A program made the translations under genes and the position numbers. Below are positions 14,243 through 15,022 of a DNA stretch of 15,022 nt, one piece after another. Below the pieces are notes generated by a model. It was not told where the DNA came from, ran no database searches, and worked only from the letters and a program-made list of their open reading frames with translations. The DNA comes from Halovenus sp. GTDB taxonomy: Archaea > Halobacteriota > Halobacteria > Halobacteriales > Haloarculaceae. The stretch covers positions 1 to 15,022 of the forward strand of contig JAQCNG010000176.1 in NCBI GenBank assembly GCA_028275145.1, read 5' to 3'. Within the stretch, counting starts at the first letter, position 1, and each line of letters begins with the position of its first letter.

Positions 14243-15015
14243 ATGCGCGAGATTCTGGAGGCAGTCGCGGCGGGGGAGGTCAGCCCCGAGGCCGCGGAGG
14301 CAGAGCTCAAGGGGTACGCCACGGGGGAGGCCGGCCGGTTCGACGCGGCCCGGACGCGCCGCAGCGGTGTCCCGGAGGCGATTCTCGGGGCCGACAAGAC
14401 CCCGGCGGAGGCCGCCGCGCTGGCGGAGACCAGTCTCGAAACCACCGGACGGGTGCTGGCGACGCGGCTCGACGAGGCACAGACCTCGACGGTCCGGGAC
14501 CGCCTCGCGGAGACGGCCCCGGCGGCGGAAACCCGCGTGCACGGGCGGGCCGGCCTGCTGGTCGCCCACGGCCCCGGGTTCGAGCCACCCGACCTGGACG
14601 CACAGGTCGGCGTCGTCACGGCTGGCACCGGCGACACTGTGCCGGCGACGGAGGCGGCGGTGCTCGCCCGCGAGATGGGGCGACCGTCGACCGGGTCGAC
14701 GACATCGGCGTGGCGAGTCTGGCGCGGTTGCTCGACCAGCTTCCGGGACTTCGCGCACAGGACGTACTAATCGTGGCCGCCGGCCGCGAGGGTGCGCTCC
14801 CGACGGTGGTGGCCGGTCTCGTCGACGTACCCCTCATCGGCCTGCCGGTCTCGACGGGGTACGGCCACGCTGGCAACGGCGAGGCGGCGCTCGACGGGAT
14901 GCTCCAGTCCTGCACCGCGCTCTCGGTCGTCAACATCGACGCCGGATTCACCGCCGGCGTGCAGGCGGGACTCCTCGCCCGACAGTTCGACGCTGTCCGT
15001 TCGGAATCCGGGTAG
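14243..15015 (+). pseudogene. larB: larB (nickel-pincer cofactor biosynthesis) split by a one-base frameshift
   Basis: LarB carboxylates and hydrolyses nicotinic acid adenine dinucleotide in making the nickel-pincer cofactor of LarA-type racemases. Its C-terminal half is related to PurE. The first 145 codons read normally: GVPEAILGADKTPAEAA, then VGVVTAGTGDTVPATEAAVLAREM. At the G run 14677-14680 the frame slips and stops soon after. In the +1-shifted frame the family sequence continues directly as ...IGVASLARLLDQLPGL, then VIVAAGREGALPTVVAGL, STGYGHAGNGEAALDGML and QAGLLARQFDAVR, ending at 15015. Adding one G gives an unbroken 257-residue protein, normal for LarB. The gene is otherwise intact, so this is either a very recent mutation or a sequencing error. 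The remainder up to the window end is 7 nt. Confidence 0.88.
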
Positions 15016-15022
15016 TCCAGAG

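Overview
This 15 kb window is chromosomal DNA from a halophilic archaeon (class Halobacteria). The evidence is the high G+C content, the acidic Asp/Glu-rich proteins, and archaeal-type genes: L39e, L31e, aIF6, archaeal NMD3, a pyruvoyl arginine decarboxylase, an archaeal beta-CASP nuclease and a DUF424 protein. Many start codons also lie only 26-30 nt downstream of a TATA-like element, as in leaderless haloarchaeal transcripts. No rRNA, tRNA, complete insertion sequence or CRISPR array was found.

Layout. The left edge cuts into cysS (cysteinyl-tRNA synthetase), followed by a two-helix membrane protein, a winged-helix protein and two small haloarchaeal proteins. Next come a beta-CASP RNase (aCPSF2-like), a pyruvoyl-dependent arginine decarboxylase with its self-cleavage Ser-Ser, and another small unknown protein. 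A lone IS200/IS605-like right-end hairpin follows at about 5190-5211. A minus-strand pair (TPR protein, then DUF424 protein) diverges from thpR (RNA 2',3'-cyclic phosphodiesterase), and both directions appear to share one symmetric TATA element. After a short tandem repeat comes a membrane histidine kinase with a degenerate ATPase domain. Then come the translation genes rpl39e-rpl31e-aIF6 as a tight operon.

The 610 bp gap after aIF6 is the most unusual part. It contains two copies of one promoter-like module, 196 bp apart. Each has a CACCC/GGGTG inverted repeat, exactly 21 nt, TATAAG, and a conserved TCAG-NN-GTGATA element at the predicted transcription start. The modules point toward the 3' end of crtB (phytoene synthase, minus strand), so read-through from the second would be antisense to crtB. 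The crtB promoter carries its own palindrome whose GGTGACACC core is also present in the second module.

The right end has NMD3, the biotin-protein ligase birA with an N-terminal HTH, and larB (nickel-pincer cofactor synthesis). larB carries a one-base deletion in a G run, which splits an otherwise well-preserved gene.

Functional picture: mostly housekeeping genes for translation and RNA metabolism, polyamine or tRNA-modification supply, carotenoid or membrane lipid synthesis, and cofactor attachment. The novelty lies in the regulatory DNA rather than in a new gene cluster.
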